Origin: Cristatella mucedo
Taxonomy: Eukaryota; Bryozoa; Phylactolaemata; Cristatellidae
Direction of reading: 5' to 3'
Length of the DNA stretch: 64,000 nt
NCBI GenBank assembly: GCA_009760855.2
Contig: WPIO01000003.1
Location: 6,755,501-6,819,500, forward strand
This document shows, piece by piece, positions 11,755-22,918 of this stretch. A program made the translations under genes and the position numbers. The notes beneath the pieces are model-generated. The model saw only the letters and a list, made by a program, of their open reading frames with translations, was not told the DNA's origin and searched no databases. Position 1 is the first letter of the stretch; every line of letters starts with the position of its first letter.

Positions 11755-12594
11755 CGCCGCTGCCGCCGCTGCCGCCGCTGCCGCCGCTGCCGCCGCTGCC
11801 GCCGCTGCCGCCGCTGCCGCCGCTGCCGCCGCTGCCGCCGCTGCCGCCGCTGCCGCCGCTGCCGCCGCTGCCGCCGCTGCCGCCGCGCCACCGCCGCGGC
11901 CGCCCCTGCCGCCGCTGCCGCAGCTGCCCCCGCCGCTGCCGCCGCCGCCGCCGCTGCCGCCGCTGCCGCCGCTGCCGCCGCTGCCGCCGCCGCCGCCGCT
12001 GCCGCCGCTGCCGCCGCTGCCGCCGCTGCCGCCGCTGCCGCCGCTGCCGCCGCTGCCGCCGCTGCCGCCGCTGCCGCCGCTGCCGCCGCTGCCGCCGCTG
12101 CCGCCGCTGCCGCCGCTGCCGCCGCTGCCGCCGCTGCCGCCGCGGCCGCCGGCCGCCGCCGCTGCCGCCGCTGCCGCCGCTGCCGCCGCTGCCGCCGCTG
12201 CCGCCGCTGCCGCCGCTGCCGCCGCTGCCGCCGCTGCTGCCGCCGCTGCCGCCGCTGCCGCCGCTGCCGCCGCTGCCGCCGCTGCCGCCGCTGCCGCCGC
12301 TGCCGCCGCTGCCGCCGCTGCCGCCGCTGCCGCCGCTGCCGCCGCTGCCGCCGCTGCCGCCGCTGCCGCCGCTGCCGCCGCTGCCGCCGCCGCCGCTGCC
12401 GCCGCTGCCGCCGCTGCCGCCGCTGCCGCCGCTGCCGCCGCTGCCGCCGCTGCCGCCGCTGCCGCCGCTGCCGCCGCTGCCGCCGCTGCCGCCGCTGCCG
12501 CCGCTGCCGCCGCTGCCGCCGCTGCCGCCGCTGCCGCCGCTGCCGCCGCTGCCGCCGCTGCCGCCGCTGCCGCCGCTGCCGCCGCTGCCGCCGC
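11506..12594. repeat. (CTGCCGCCG)n nonanucleotide array, about 1.09 kb
   Basis: About 120 copies of a 9-bp unit with small interruptions near 11735-11755, 11883-11955, 11985-12000, 12144-12160, 12234 and 12385. Because 9 is a multiple of 3 and no unit contains a stop, all six frames stay open (Leu-Pro-Pro, Cys-Arg-Arg, poly-Ala, Arg-Arg-Gln, Gly-Gly-Ser). The long frames here are therefore not evidence of a gene. Related GCC/GTC repeats continue to about 12670. Confidence 0.97.
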
Positions 12595-12981
12595 CGTCGC
12601 CGTCGCCGCCGCCGCTGCCGCCGCCGTCGCCGTCGCCGCCGCCGCCGCCGTTGCCTCCGCCGTCGCCGCCTCATTTCTCGTTTGCACGCGCGCGCCGGAC
12701 GGCGCGCGGGGCGCACGGTGGTTGGCACGCCATCGCGGGAGGGGGGCTGAGCCGCCCCGTCCTACGGTCGCGGCGGCTCGACCTACGCGTCGGCAGCCTC
12801 TCGTAGCGCGCTATGGGTGACTAGCCGAGCAGACGGCCGGAAGCGCCGTGCTGCGGCGCCACGATAAGGCGCTAGCGCTAACTGCGTGGCGGCCAGAGGG
12901 GGGAGGGGAGAAAAGAGGAGTCGCACCTGCTACGTTCGGTGCGGCTTCGAGCCCGCGAAGCGGGCGCAGTCGCTGCAGAGC

Positions 12982-13129
<148 letters not shown>

Positions 13130-13265
13130 GAACTCACGCTCCCTCTCCATTCGCAGAGAAGTTGCCAGGCTTCTTCGCTTCACCGCCCTCCCCCTGCGCG
13201 CCGACGGCTGACTCGCAGTCGAGTCGCGGCGGTGAGTGAGAAGAAAGTTTGTCAGAAAATGCATA

Positions 13266-13345
13266 ACAATAATAATACATTCATATAGCACCCTCACAGA
13301 ACTTAGTCTCTTTCTAGGCACTTTGCATATGCCGTAAAGTAAGCG
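13266..13345 (-). mobile_element. LINE-A 3' tail, minus strand
   Basis: AATAATAATACATTC is followed by TATAGCACCCTCACAGAAC and TCTCTTTCTAGGCACTTTGC, the reverse complement of the LINE-A end at 51740-51832. Homology may extend further but becomes uncertain. Confidence 0.75.
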
Positions 13346-13976
13346 TGACCGCGTGGTTAGTAATACTATGCACGTTGTCAACAAATTTTGACCGACATCG
13401 ATGTTTTGCATGGGGTGCGTTTCGTAAAACCAATGTATTAGAAATGAAATCCGACATTCCATGTGAAAGTAGACCATTAAAAATAACGATTTCAAACCAC
13501 GACCAAGTCGGAAGTTAACCGGAAGCAATACGTCTACACGCATGAAATTTTTGCATATCTGTTGTTGTATGCGTATTGCCATACGTACCCTCAAGAGGGA
13601 ACGATCTTTATATTCTGCCGCCATGCTTCATCCTTGCATGTCATCTATTTTATTTGTTTTCAAGTTTATCAAGTGTCAAGCATTGTATGCTGCTACTTTT
13701 TAAGAGTTTGGCAGCCTCCGCTTATGATCAAAATCATAACACTGCGGGCGCACGCTGATTGAATCCATTCAGAAGCTTCTTTGCGAAGCCGCGTGCCTGA
13801 GTTACATTACAAGGCGTCTTCCAGTGACTTCGCGAGCACTTTCGTCCGTCCATCCGTCTATCTGTCTATCTATCGGTCTGTCTAATCTATCAGTCTGTCT
13901 AATCTGTCCATCTGTCTATCTACCTACCTACCTACCTATCTATCTATTTATCTATCTAACTACCTATCTATCTAAC

Positions 13977-14087
<111 letters not shown>

Positions 14088-14219
14088 TCGCATACATTGT
14101 ATCTTGTCGCTCTCTCTTGATCTGTCCCTTCTTCTTTCTTCTTATGTCTCAACTGTTCTTCCTTTGGCGCTCCAGCTCTCTTCCTGTCAACCAGAATATC
14201 GCTTTCACTTCCTTCCGCC

Positions 14220-15746
<1,527 letters not shown>

Positions 15747-15917
15747 ACCGTGGCCCAGCGGCAAGGTGATCGCCGCACGGCTCCTCGACCCCGATCCCGG
15801 GTTCGAGTTCGACGGGCGGGAGTTTTTAGTTTCTCGCCAATGAATTTTTAAATTGCCAGCCGCAAGTGTGAAGAAAGCGTTGAGGCTCTTCTGCTCAGCC
15901 TGTTCAATCGGCATCTT
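15747..15917 (+). mobile_element. SINE-B, plus strand
   Basis: The head has a box A-like GTGGCCCAGCGGCAAGG and box B-like GGGTTCGAGTTC. The tail ATTGCCAGCCGCAAGTGTG then GTTGAGGCTCTTCTG and CTGTTCAATC matches SINE-B. It lies tail to tail with the SINE-A copy just downstream. Confidence 0.75.
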
Positions 15918-15924
15918 TAAAGTA

Positions 15925-16072
15925 AAAATAAAATAAATATAATTCATTTGTATAGCACCCCAAGAGGACTTAATCTCTATTCAGGCGCTTCACTTATGCC
16001 TCAGGGCTCGAGCCCACGACCTCAGTCAGACCTTGGTCGAGGCGAGCACCTTAACCGCTGGACCAAACTATC
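15925..16072 (-). mobile_element. SINE-A, minus strand, near complete
   Basis: Read on the minus strand: box A TTTGGTCCAGCGGTTAAGG, box B GGGCTCGAGCCC, then AAGCGCCTGAATAGAGATTA and a GGGGTGCTATACAAATG end. The tail closely resembles the LINE-A 3' end. This is the best-preserved SINE-A copy in the window. Confidence 0.9.
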
Positions 16073-16203
16073 TTCACGATTTAGCTGCCGCTAGATCGAA
16101 CAGCGATACTCAGTTTTCAGAACGACGAATCGGTGACTAACGTGACCGTCAGACCCCGGATCCAGCCATAGCGACAGACGTTCGCCACAGAGGCGATAAT
16201 TAT

Positions 16204-16275
16204 AATATAATTATAGTACCACTTTTGTATGCGCCCTCAGAGAACGGAATCTCTTACTAGGCACTTAAGAGATGC
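16204..16275 (-). mobile_element. LINE-A 3' tail, minus strand
   Basis: GTATGCGCCCTCAGAGAAC followed by AATCTCTTACTAGGCACTT and GATGCTG matches the reverse complement of the LINE-A end. Confidence 0.7.
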
Positions 16276-19079
16276 TGTCTGTATAGAAAGCATTACTGAA
16301 TGATTGGCGGTAGCATCTACAAGCAGCAGGCAGAATGTTAGAAGGAACGCGCACACAAAGAACGAATCGCAAAGACTCACTGAAAGCTGCAATAAACAGG
16401 CGCAATAACCAGGACGTGCAACAAAAAAGATGGCTCGTGACGCGCAAACGTGCAACTTGAGTGCGCCCATGCAAGCCGTCTCGCACGAGCGAGTAAGGCG
16501 ACTTCGCGCTCGATGGTAATGGTATCGACGTCGTGGCGCGCGAGCGCGCGCACATCGAAGCGCGATCGCACATCCCGCGCGCGCGCAGCAAGCTGCTCGC
16601 GACGCTGCAATCTGCAGCCTCGCCACCGTCACCACGGCCGCGTCAGGGGGTGGCCGTGGCGACGTTGGCAATCGGACGCGAACGTTGCGCGAGGTTGTAT
16701 TAACTTGTGGCGGCGCACCTCTGGAGGAGCGGCGCACGAAGTCGCGAAGCAGCCAAGAAGCGGTCTTTAAGCGAGCGATTCTCGATTCCGGTGGCCACAG
16801 GCCCAAGCCCACTCTCGTGAGGCCACCACAGCCCGCCGCCGCCGCCGCCGCCGCCGCTGCTGGCCAGCTGCGCCGACCGCCGCCGCTCGCGCGAACTCGT
16901 CCGGCACACGCGCGCGCGTCTGCGGAAGCTGCCGGCGCCCCTCGAACAGCGACCGTTTCGCCATCGCCTCGTCGCAATAGCTACCGCAAGCGGTCACTGC
17001 TGCGCTGCCACCGCCTGCGGCGGCAACCTCGCGCGCGCCGTCGCGTAGCCGCTCGCCGGCGACGTTTCGGTGGGAGTGGGAGGATGGCGACGGGTAGAGC
17101 ACTGAGCGTCGGTGGGCGAGTCCGCCTAGCGCTGGGGGGACGCGTGGGCCGGACTTGGCGGGGCGGAGCGGTGTTGCGTTTCCTCTCGGTGCGCGCTCGG
17201 CGCCTGTTTGCTCGAGAGCTTGGTCGTCTCGTGACGGCATTCGCGGCTCAACTCCATTTCCGGCATTCCGTAGCTGTGGGCGTCGGTTGGTAACGGCGGC
17301 TCGTGGCTTGTGTCCACATCGTGAATCACGGCGCTCTTGCACGGCGACGGCGGCGGCGTATTTTCAGGCTACGAATCGATGGTCGCCGACAGCGCTTTAT
17401 TTGAAGCCTCGCCGACTGCCTCAACCGCCGCAGTCGCCTCTGAGCTGAAAATGGCTTGCGAACGATCCACTCATATCTCAAGACGGGGCTGACGCCGCTG
17501 CGTGGACCTAGATCGCCCCAAAGAAAAGCAGTCGCCCGAGTCAGCTCGGCTAGCGCGCGTTGTTGCCGCGACAACGTCCATGTCTCTCTTGCTCTCCATC
17601 TCTCACTATTTCTCTCTCTCGCGCGCTCTCTCTCGCTCTCTCTCGCGCTCTCTCGCGCGCTCTCTCTCTCACTATATCTTTCTCTCTCTCACTATTTATC
17701 TCTCCCCCTCTCTTTCTGACGCACACACGGAATGTCACGTGCGCAGGTACACGAGCATACGCGAACGCGCAGCCACGAGTCAGAGCGATGCAGAGCGGCT
17801 TGCTCGGCAACTGCCGGCTCCTTGGGCAACCTACGTCATTGATCGGACGGCCTACGTCAGCGCTGCAGGGGGGCAACGCTTTTGGCTGCAGTGCCGCAGG
17901 CCGCGAAACATCGCAAGTATGCCCGGCGGCCACGCCGCCTGCGACGCTTCAGCCAAAAGCGCCCGCTCCCCCCCCCCCCGCGTGGTGCTCCTGGGATCGG
18001 CGGTGGCGCGGCAGAGCGCACTAGTTCCGACTCCCCTGCTTTTCTCCAAGAGCGGCGAAAGCTCCGGCGGTGGAGCGGTCAAGTCGAGCGGCTCTCGAGC
18101 CGCTGGGCTTCGCGGTCACGCGCGTCCGGGCGACTGGCGCGAGCGTGCGCGTCGGCCGGCGGCGGCCCCGAGCGTTTCGCGCTCCGCTGCGGCGGCGGCG
18201 GCGGCCCATAAAAAATTTTCGCGCTGCTCGCTCGCGCTCTCTCGCTTACGCGCGAGCGGGCCGGTCGCGCGCCAGCCCGCGGCAGTCTCGGCGTGCCGCG
18301 TGCGGCGCGCGCGACCGCGCAATAGATCCCCCGCGGTCTGCCTCGCAGCTGGCTGCCTCGCCACCGCCCCGCGCCTCGGCGCGCGGGGCGGTGGCGGGGC
18401 GGCCGGCGGCCACGCGGTCGGCGAGCGACGGCTCGAGAGAGGCAAGGTCAGAGCCTGCGCCGGTCCCTTGCCTCATTCAGCGTCGGACCGTGCCGCGGCG
18501 GCGGCAGCGGCGCATCGTCCGCTGCGGCTGCGGCGGACCGGGCGTTGCGGGGCTGAGCAGCGGCTGCGTGCGGCTAGCTCTGCATTCAAACGGCTGAGCT
18601 GTCGCCCGCGCTGCTGCGTGGGTCGGGGCTGCGGCGGATTCACCAGCCGTGCGAATTGGGAGCGCGCTTTCTTTAAGCACGCTGGATTGCATCTCGCTTT
18701 ACTTTTCTCGAGTAGCGCGAATTGTACTTTCGTACACTCCGTCGGACGCCCGCTCGAGGCGTGGCCCTCGGTGCATTTTGTTCCAGACGCCTGCCTGACC
18801 CGGCGGGCTGAGGCCGCGGGCGGCCATCGTGAACGAACGGCTACGGGCCGCTGAGGCGAGTTCGATTCGAGGCTGCGTACCTCATCGCAGCGAGATGATG
18901 GCTACTTTACAATAATCTCACTAATTAAAGCGAGAAAGTCCGCCCGTCACGTGGCAAGATGGCGTACTTCCGTTACGCGGCTAGACGGCGTAGCTCGGTC
19001 TTCCGCGACAATACTATGACTACTTCTAATATGACTCAGCGGAGCGATTCCACTGGCAGTGGGCTCTTGTCATATTAAT
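16276..19079. other. GC-rich region, no supported gene
   Basis: Contains a pyrimidine-rich TCTC tract (about 17580-17715) and dense CpG. The 450-codon frame beginning at 17502 and the overlapping frames on both strands are rich in Arg, Ala and Ser with no recognised domain. I treat them as open by composition. Confidence 0.5.
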
Positions 19080-19250
19080 TAGTTTGCATAGTATCCGAAC
19101 GGAAATTAGTCTCTATCCAGGCACTATACAAATCGCTGCAAGAGAATCAGTGCCAAAGAGAGTATCGCGTATACGGTATCAAGCACACAAAAGCAAATAA
19201 GTTACATGCTTAGGCCCGAATGTTAAAACAAACATGAAGACCCTCGTGGC
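19080..19250 (-). mobile_element. LINE-A 3' tail, minus strand, diverged
   Basis: TTTGCATAGTATCCGAACGG then ATTAGTCTCTATCCAGGCAC and AATCGCTGCAAGAGAA follow the same order as other reversed LINE-A ends, with many substitutions. Confidence 0.55.
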
Positions 19251-19841
19251 CAATGGTTATTAAGACTGTGGCTGGTAACAAGTACTGATGCATGCGCAGG
19301 TACGCACGCAAAACACAAACGGAACAAAACAAGATGTGTTTTTTCTCTGGGGCGAAGAGAACAAAGATTCTAACGGTATGATCCTAACAGATGTGTCTTG
19401 AGCTGCGATTTAAGGATGCAAAGTCATTACAGGTAATGCCGTACCGGGAAAAAGTTCGTAGGGAGGGAGAGGGACGGTAGAAAGGAGAGATATAGAAAAA
19501 TATTATCAAATTGCTTGTGATTATATATATATATATATATATATATACGTGTGAGTAACATATTTTAAATATTTTAACAAATTATTGAACCTTAGACGGA
19601 GGAACACTGCCCAACACACAGACGCACACATACATATGTATATATATATATATGTGTTCGTATACATTTGGGCGCGGTTGCGCAATGTAGCACGCAAAAA
19701 TAGACTTTCGCGGAACGCGCATATTTTCCCCCGCAATAAAATAGTCAAAGCGGTATGCTATTTTACCTAGCCAGCTCCAAAGTGATTCGATGCATTCATA
19801 GAGATGTGATGCGAATTCCACCGTCTGCTTAGCCGAAGTCA

Positions 19842-20018
19842 ATTGGTGAGCCGTGATGGCACACTAGGTAAGGCAGTTGCTTTCACGGCCTCGGTCCCGA
19901 GGTCGTGGGTTCGATTCCTGCGGTGGGGTGATCCTTTATCGCCACTGCAAGCGGTGGTGATAGCCGTAAAGGCTCTTCTGTCGCTATACAAAAAGAGGCT
20001 GTTTAATCAGCTAGGATT
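19842..20018 (+). mobile_element. SINE-B, plus strand, near complete
   Basis: The tRNA-like head contains TGGCACACTAGGTAAGG (box A-like) and GTGGGTTCGATTCC (box B). It is followed by a CCACTGCAAGCGGTGG self-complementary block, CCGTAAAGGCTCTTCTG and the end GGCTGTTTAATCAGCTAGG. This serves as the reference SINE-B copy. Confidence 0.9.
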
Positions 20019-20549
20019 TATTTAGTCAAATTCGTACGCGTGCAAAGTTGACATCCGCGTCATCTAGTTTATGTGCTGACGCATTTTAAGTACACTTGGA
20101 AGACGCGCGAATCGCCTTTTTTGTCATTTTATCATCCGCGCATTGGCAATGAACACTGTACGATTAGAGGCTAAGCTAGCCCTGCTGCACGCAGACGGCG
20201 CGGCCGTAATTATGCCCATTATATCCAAGGTACCAGCGGGCTAGTCAAATTCGCCACATCCGGATGCGCTACGACGATGCGCTCCGACAGTCGTCCACGG
20301 TGGCTTGGAGTTGCTGCGGCTTCGAGCCAGCCTCCGCCTCTCGCCGAGAAGGCTGCACCTCGCTTTCGTCGTCCTCGGCGTCAGGATCCGGCGGCAGCGC
20401 GTCTTTTCCGGCTCGTCGCAGGTGCGTGTAGCCGCCGTGTCTAATGACTCGCCCTGCTCTTCTCGCGCGCGCGCGTTTTTAGAAAAAGAAGCGAGCGCGC
20501 GCGGTAAAGCGCAGATTCGCCACCCGAACGCACGCGCTCGGGTCCCTAG
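20019..20549. other. No supported gene
   Basis: Becomes GC-rich from about 20260. No recognisable coding or RNA feature. Confidence 0.55.
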
Positions 20550-20715
20550 CATAGGAATGCGGCTCTCGCACTTCGTCACCCGGATCGCGGGTTCGAGTCC
20601 TGAAGCGGGCAATTTTTCATTGCCACTCTGCCAGGATAATGTGATGGTCGCTGTCGCCGCTTCTTCGTGCTCTATAAATGAGGCTGCTAAAGCAGCAGCA
20701 GCAGCAGCAGCAGCA
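20550..20715 (+). mobile_element. SINE-B, plus strand, ending in a GCA run
   Basis: Box B GCGGGTTCGAGTCCTG and the tail ATAAATGAGGCTGCTAAAGC match SINE-B. The copy ends in about seven GCA triplets (20695-20715). Confidence 0.75.
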
Positions 20716-21554
20716 ACCTTTGCTTTACTTACATGCAGATACGGAACATTTGCCACGGTTCGATGTTAAGCGCTTGACGCACGAGTGCCTAGATGCTAAA
20801 AAAGAAAGGTAGCGTTTGATGCAGATCGTAAGAGGTGCTGCCGTTTCTATCGCCGCGGCCCTGCTTTTGCTGCTGTTGCTGCGCGTCCCGCTCATACTGA
20901 GCCGTTGATGTTCGGATTGCTTTCTTTTTTGAGAACTAGGAAACTTTCAGCTCCAGCGGCCGTTCTAAATCTCTTGAGTATCGCTTAGTCGGCAGCAGTC
21001 TCGGAAACATTACGAATGCTGCAATTCTTCCTTAACGAAAATGCTTAGCGGAGACGGTGCGCATTTTTGCGCGAGCGCTCACAACTGGCTATCCGGAGCG
21101 CGTATCGGCGCTCAAACGGACGGCTCAACTACTTATCTTTCGTTGGCAATAATAATTTCCTTTTAAAGACCGCCACCGCTGCCAGTGGACGCAAATTAAT
21201 TAATATATATAGATAATCATTACGCTCGGTCGCGCCACGATTAGCAGTCGCCGCGGTCTAATGCTGCTCCGATCGATATGAGTTTTCGCCGCTAGTGGTC
21301 CGCATGGTAACCATCCGCGTGCGGTCAACTGTCCACTGCGATTAGGATCGCGATTCAAGCTAAGCGTCGTAAGCGTGCGACGCACGAAAAGCCAAGAGCA
21401 TCCACCCGTACGCACGCCGCCACGAGCCGCGCCGCCGCCGCGCGAGCGGGCGGAGCTAGCGAGCGCGTCGGCGCGGCCAGACGCCGGCCGCCGGCCAAAA
21501 GTCGGCGCGCGTGCGTTCGCGCGAAGTTCCGAGGGACTCGTGCTGCTCCGCTTT
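20716..21554. other. No supported gene
   Basis: Mixed composition, turning CpG-rich after about 21380. No domain or splice evidence. Confidence 0.55.
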
Positions 21555-21607
21555 GGCCTCTGTAAAAGTGCTCGCTCCCCGCCGACTGGGTTGTGGGTTC
21601 GAGTCAT

Positions 21608-21657
<50 letters not shown>

Positions 21658-21740
21658 CGGTCCTTTATTGCCTGCCCCCTCCACTAGCTCGGCGGTAGCC
21701 GGCTGGTTGAGGCTCTTCGACCCTACGACGATAGACGGCG
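21555..21740 (+). mobile_element. SINE-B interrupted by a (GCA)16 repeat
   Basis: The tRNA-like head ends in GTTGTGGGTTCGAGTCAT. Sixteen GCA triplets follow (21608-21655), then the SINE-B body resumes with TCCTTTATTGCC and GGTTGAGGCTCTTCGACC. The triplet run sits immediately 3' of box B. Confidence 0.75.
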
Positions 21741-22350
21741 CTACTGAATTGGCTCCCCTTTGCCTTCCTTTAGACGACGGAAGTGATCTCGTAAGGGTGA
21801 AGCTTTGTTCGCCTTGCTCTCTCGCTCTCCATCTCTCTCCTGCGCATTTTCCCGAATGAGAGAGCGATGAGGGCAGCTCAGGCGACTCAGACTCAGAGCC
21901 GGGCTCGCTGGAGCGAAGCCTCACAAAGAGCGCAGCGTCGCGAACGGCGCGAGCCCAACAGTAGTAGTTCAGCGTCGTGATAACGACGTGCGCGCAGCAG
22001 CAACAGCAGCCGCCTATATATCGCGACGCTGCCGCGGCATGCGCTCTCGGCGAGCGACACGAACCTATCACCTCCCCCCACGCCCCACGCCAAAGCCTCG
22101 CTCTAGCAGGCGTGTCGGGGGCGGAGCCCATCCAGCTCGCTGGGCGGAGCCAAGCTGTGAATAATCGCCTCCGCCAGCCGAGCGCGGGCGTTGCGGCGCT
22201 CGGCTGGCGGAGGCGATCATTCACGCCGCCTCCCTGACTCGCTGACAACATGTGAGTGGGCTCGTCGTAGTCCCTGCGGAACCATCCATCGGCGTGGAGA
22301 CGCGAGAGCGACTGAGAGAGACCGCGTGTCTTCGAGGCGCCCCGCGTGCG
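21741..22350 (+). promoter_or_regulatory. Presumed promoter and 5' UTR of the neuregulin-like gene
   Basis: A CpG-rich stretch directly upstream of the start codon at 22351. It has a TATA-like TATATA at 22015-22020, GC-box-like GGGGGCGGAG near 22117 and TGGGCGGAGC at 22141, and a hairpin at 22159-22222. The position is inferred from the gene model; no transcript start can be read from sequence. Confidence 0.4.
22159..22222. repeat. 27-bp inverted repeat with a 10-nt loop
   Basis: Arms at 22159-22185 and 22196-22222 are reverse complements except for one position. The stem is GC-rich and ends about 130 nt before the neuregulin-like start codon, so it may lie in the 5' UTR or core promoter. 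Confidence 0.85.
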
Positions 22351-22918
22351 ATGTGGCGGCGCGACGGAGCGAGCGTGCAGCTACTATCGCTACTACGCGC
22401 CTGGATCTTGGCGCTACTACTGCTCGGACGACCGGCGCTGGGCGCGTCGGTCGCGCGAACGACAGCGGCTTGCGGCGGTGGCGGCGACTTTGGCGGCGGC
22501 CTTCAGGCGCGAGCCGTGAGCGCGCAGTACGTGCTGGTCGGCAAGGTGCTGTCCTTCGCCGACCCCGCGCCGTCGTCGTCACCGACGCCGCCGGCCGCCG
22601 CGAGTCGCTCGCCGACGGTCGCGTACGTGCTCGTCGAGAGCGTGGCCAAGGCGGCGGACGCCGGCATTCAGCAGAGCGCCCAGATTTTCGTCGACGGGCT
22701 TGCGTCGTCGAGCGCTGCCTCGAGTCGAGGCAGCGCGGCGGCGGCGGCAGCGGCGGCCGACGCCGGCTGCGTCACCGACGCGAGTCCAGGCGGCATTTAC
22801 ATACTGTTCTTGAACGCCTCGGCGGCAGGCGACGGTCGCTACCGGACAGTGCGGGCTGCGGCGAGCTACACGAGAAGCGACTACACGCTCGTGCGGGACG
22901 TGACGTGCTCAGGCTGCG
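22351..22918 (+). CDS. Neuregulin-like exon 1: signal peptide and GGF-like N-terminus
   Basis: The start is the ATG at 22351, because the hydrophobic run LRAWILALLLLG follows within 15-26 residues as a signal peptide and no earlier in-frame ATG exists in the open stretch. The mature part has AYVLVESV, IYILFLNAS (an N-glycosylation site) and a terminal Cys-x-x-Cys, placed as in the type II segment I recall. It has Ser/Ala-rich low-complexity inserts near residues 75-90 and 119-140, with very high third-position GC. The donor is GCG|GTGAGT, phase 1. Alternative first exons, common in vertebrate neuregulins, were not found. Confidence 0.85.

Noticed and set aside
11382-12806. A 474-codon Pro/Leu-rich open frame and matching long minus-strand frames
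   Set aside because: They are produced by the nonanucleotide array, which has no stop in any frame.
15747-15820. A possible tRNA gene
   Set aside because: It has box A and box B but continues into the SINE-B body, so it is a SINE head. The same applies to the other tRNA-like segments in the window.
22252-22350. An upstream extension of exon 1 coding
   Set aside because: The frame is open from 22252, but its first codon is GTG and no in-frame ATG precedes 22351, where the signal peptide begins.
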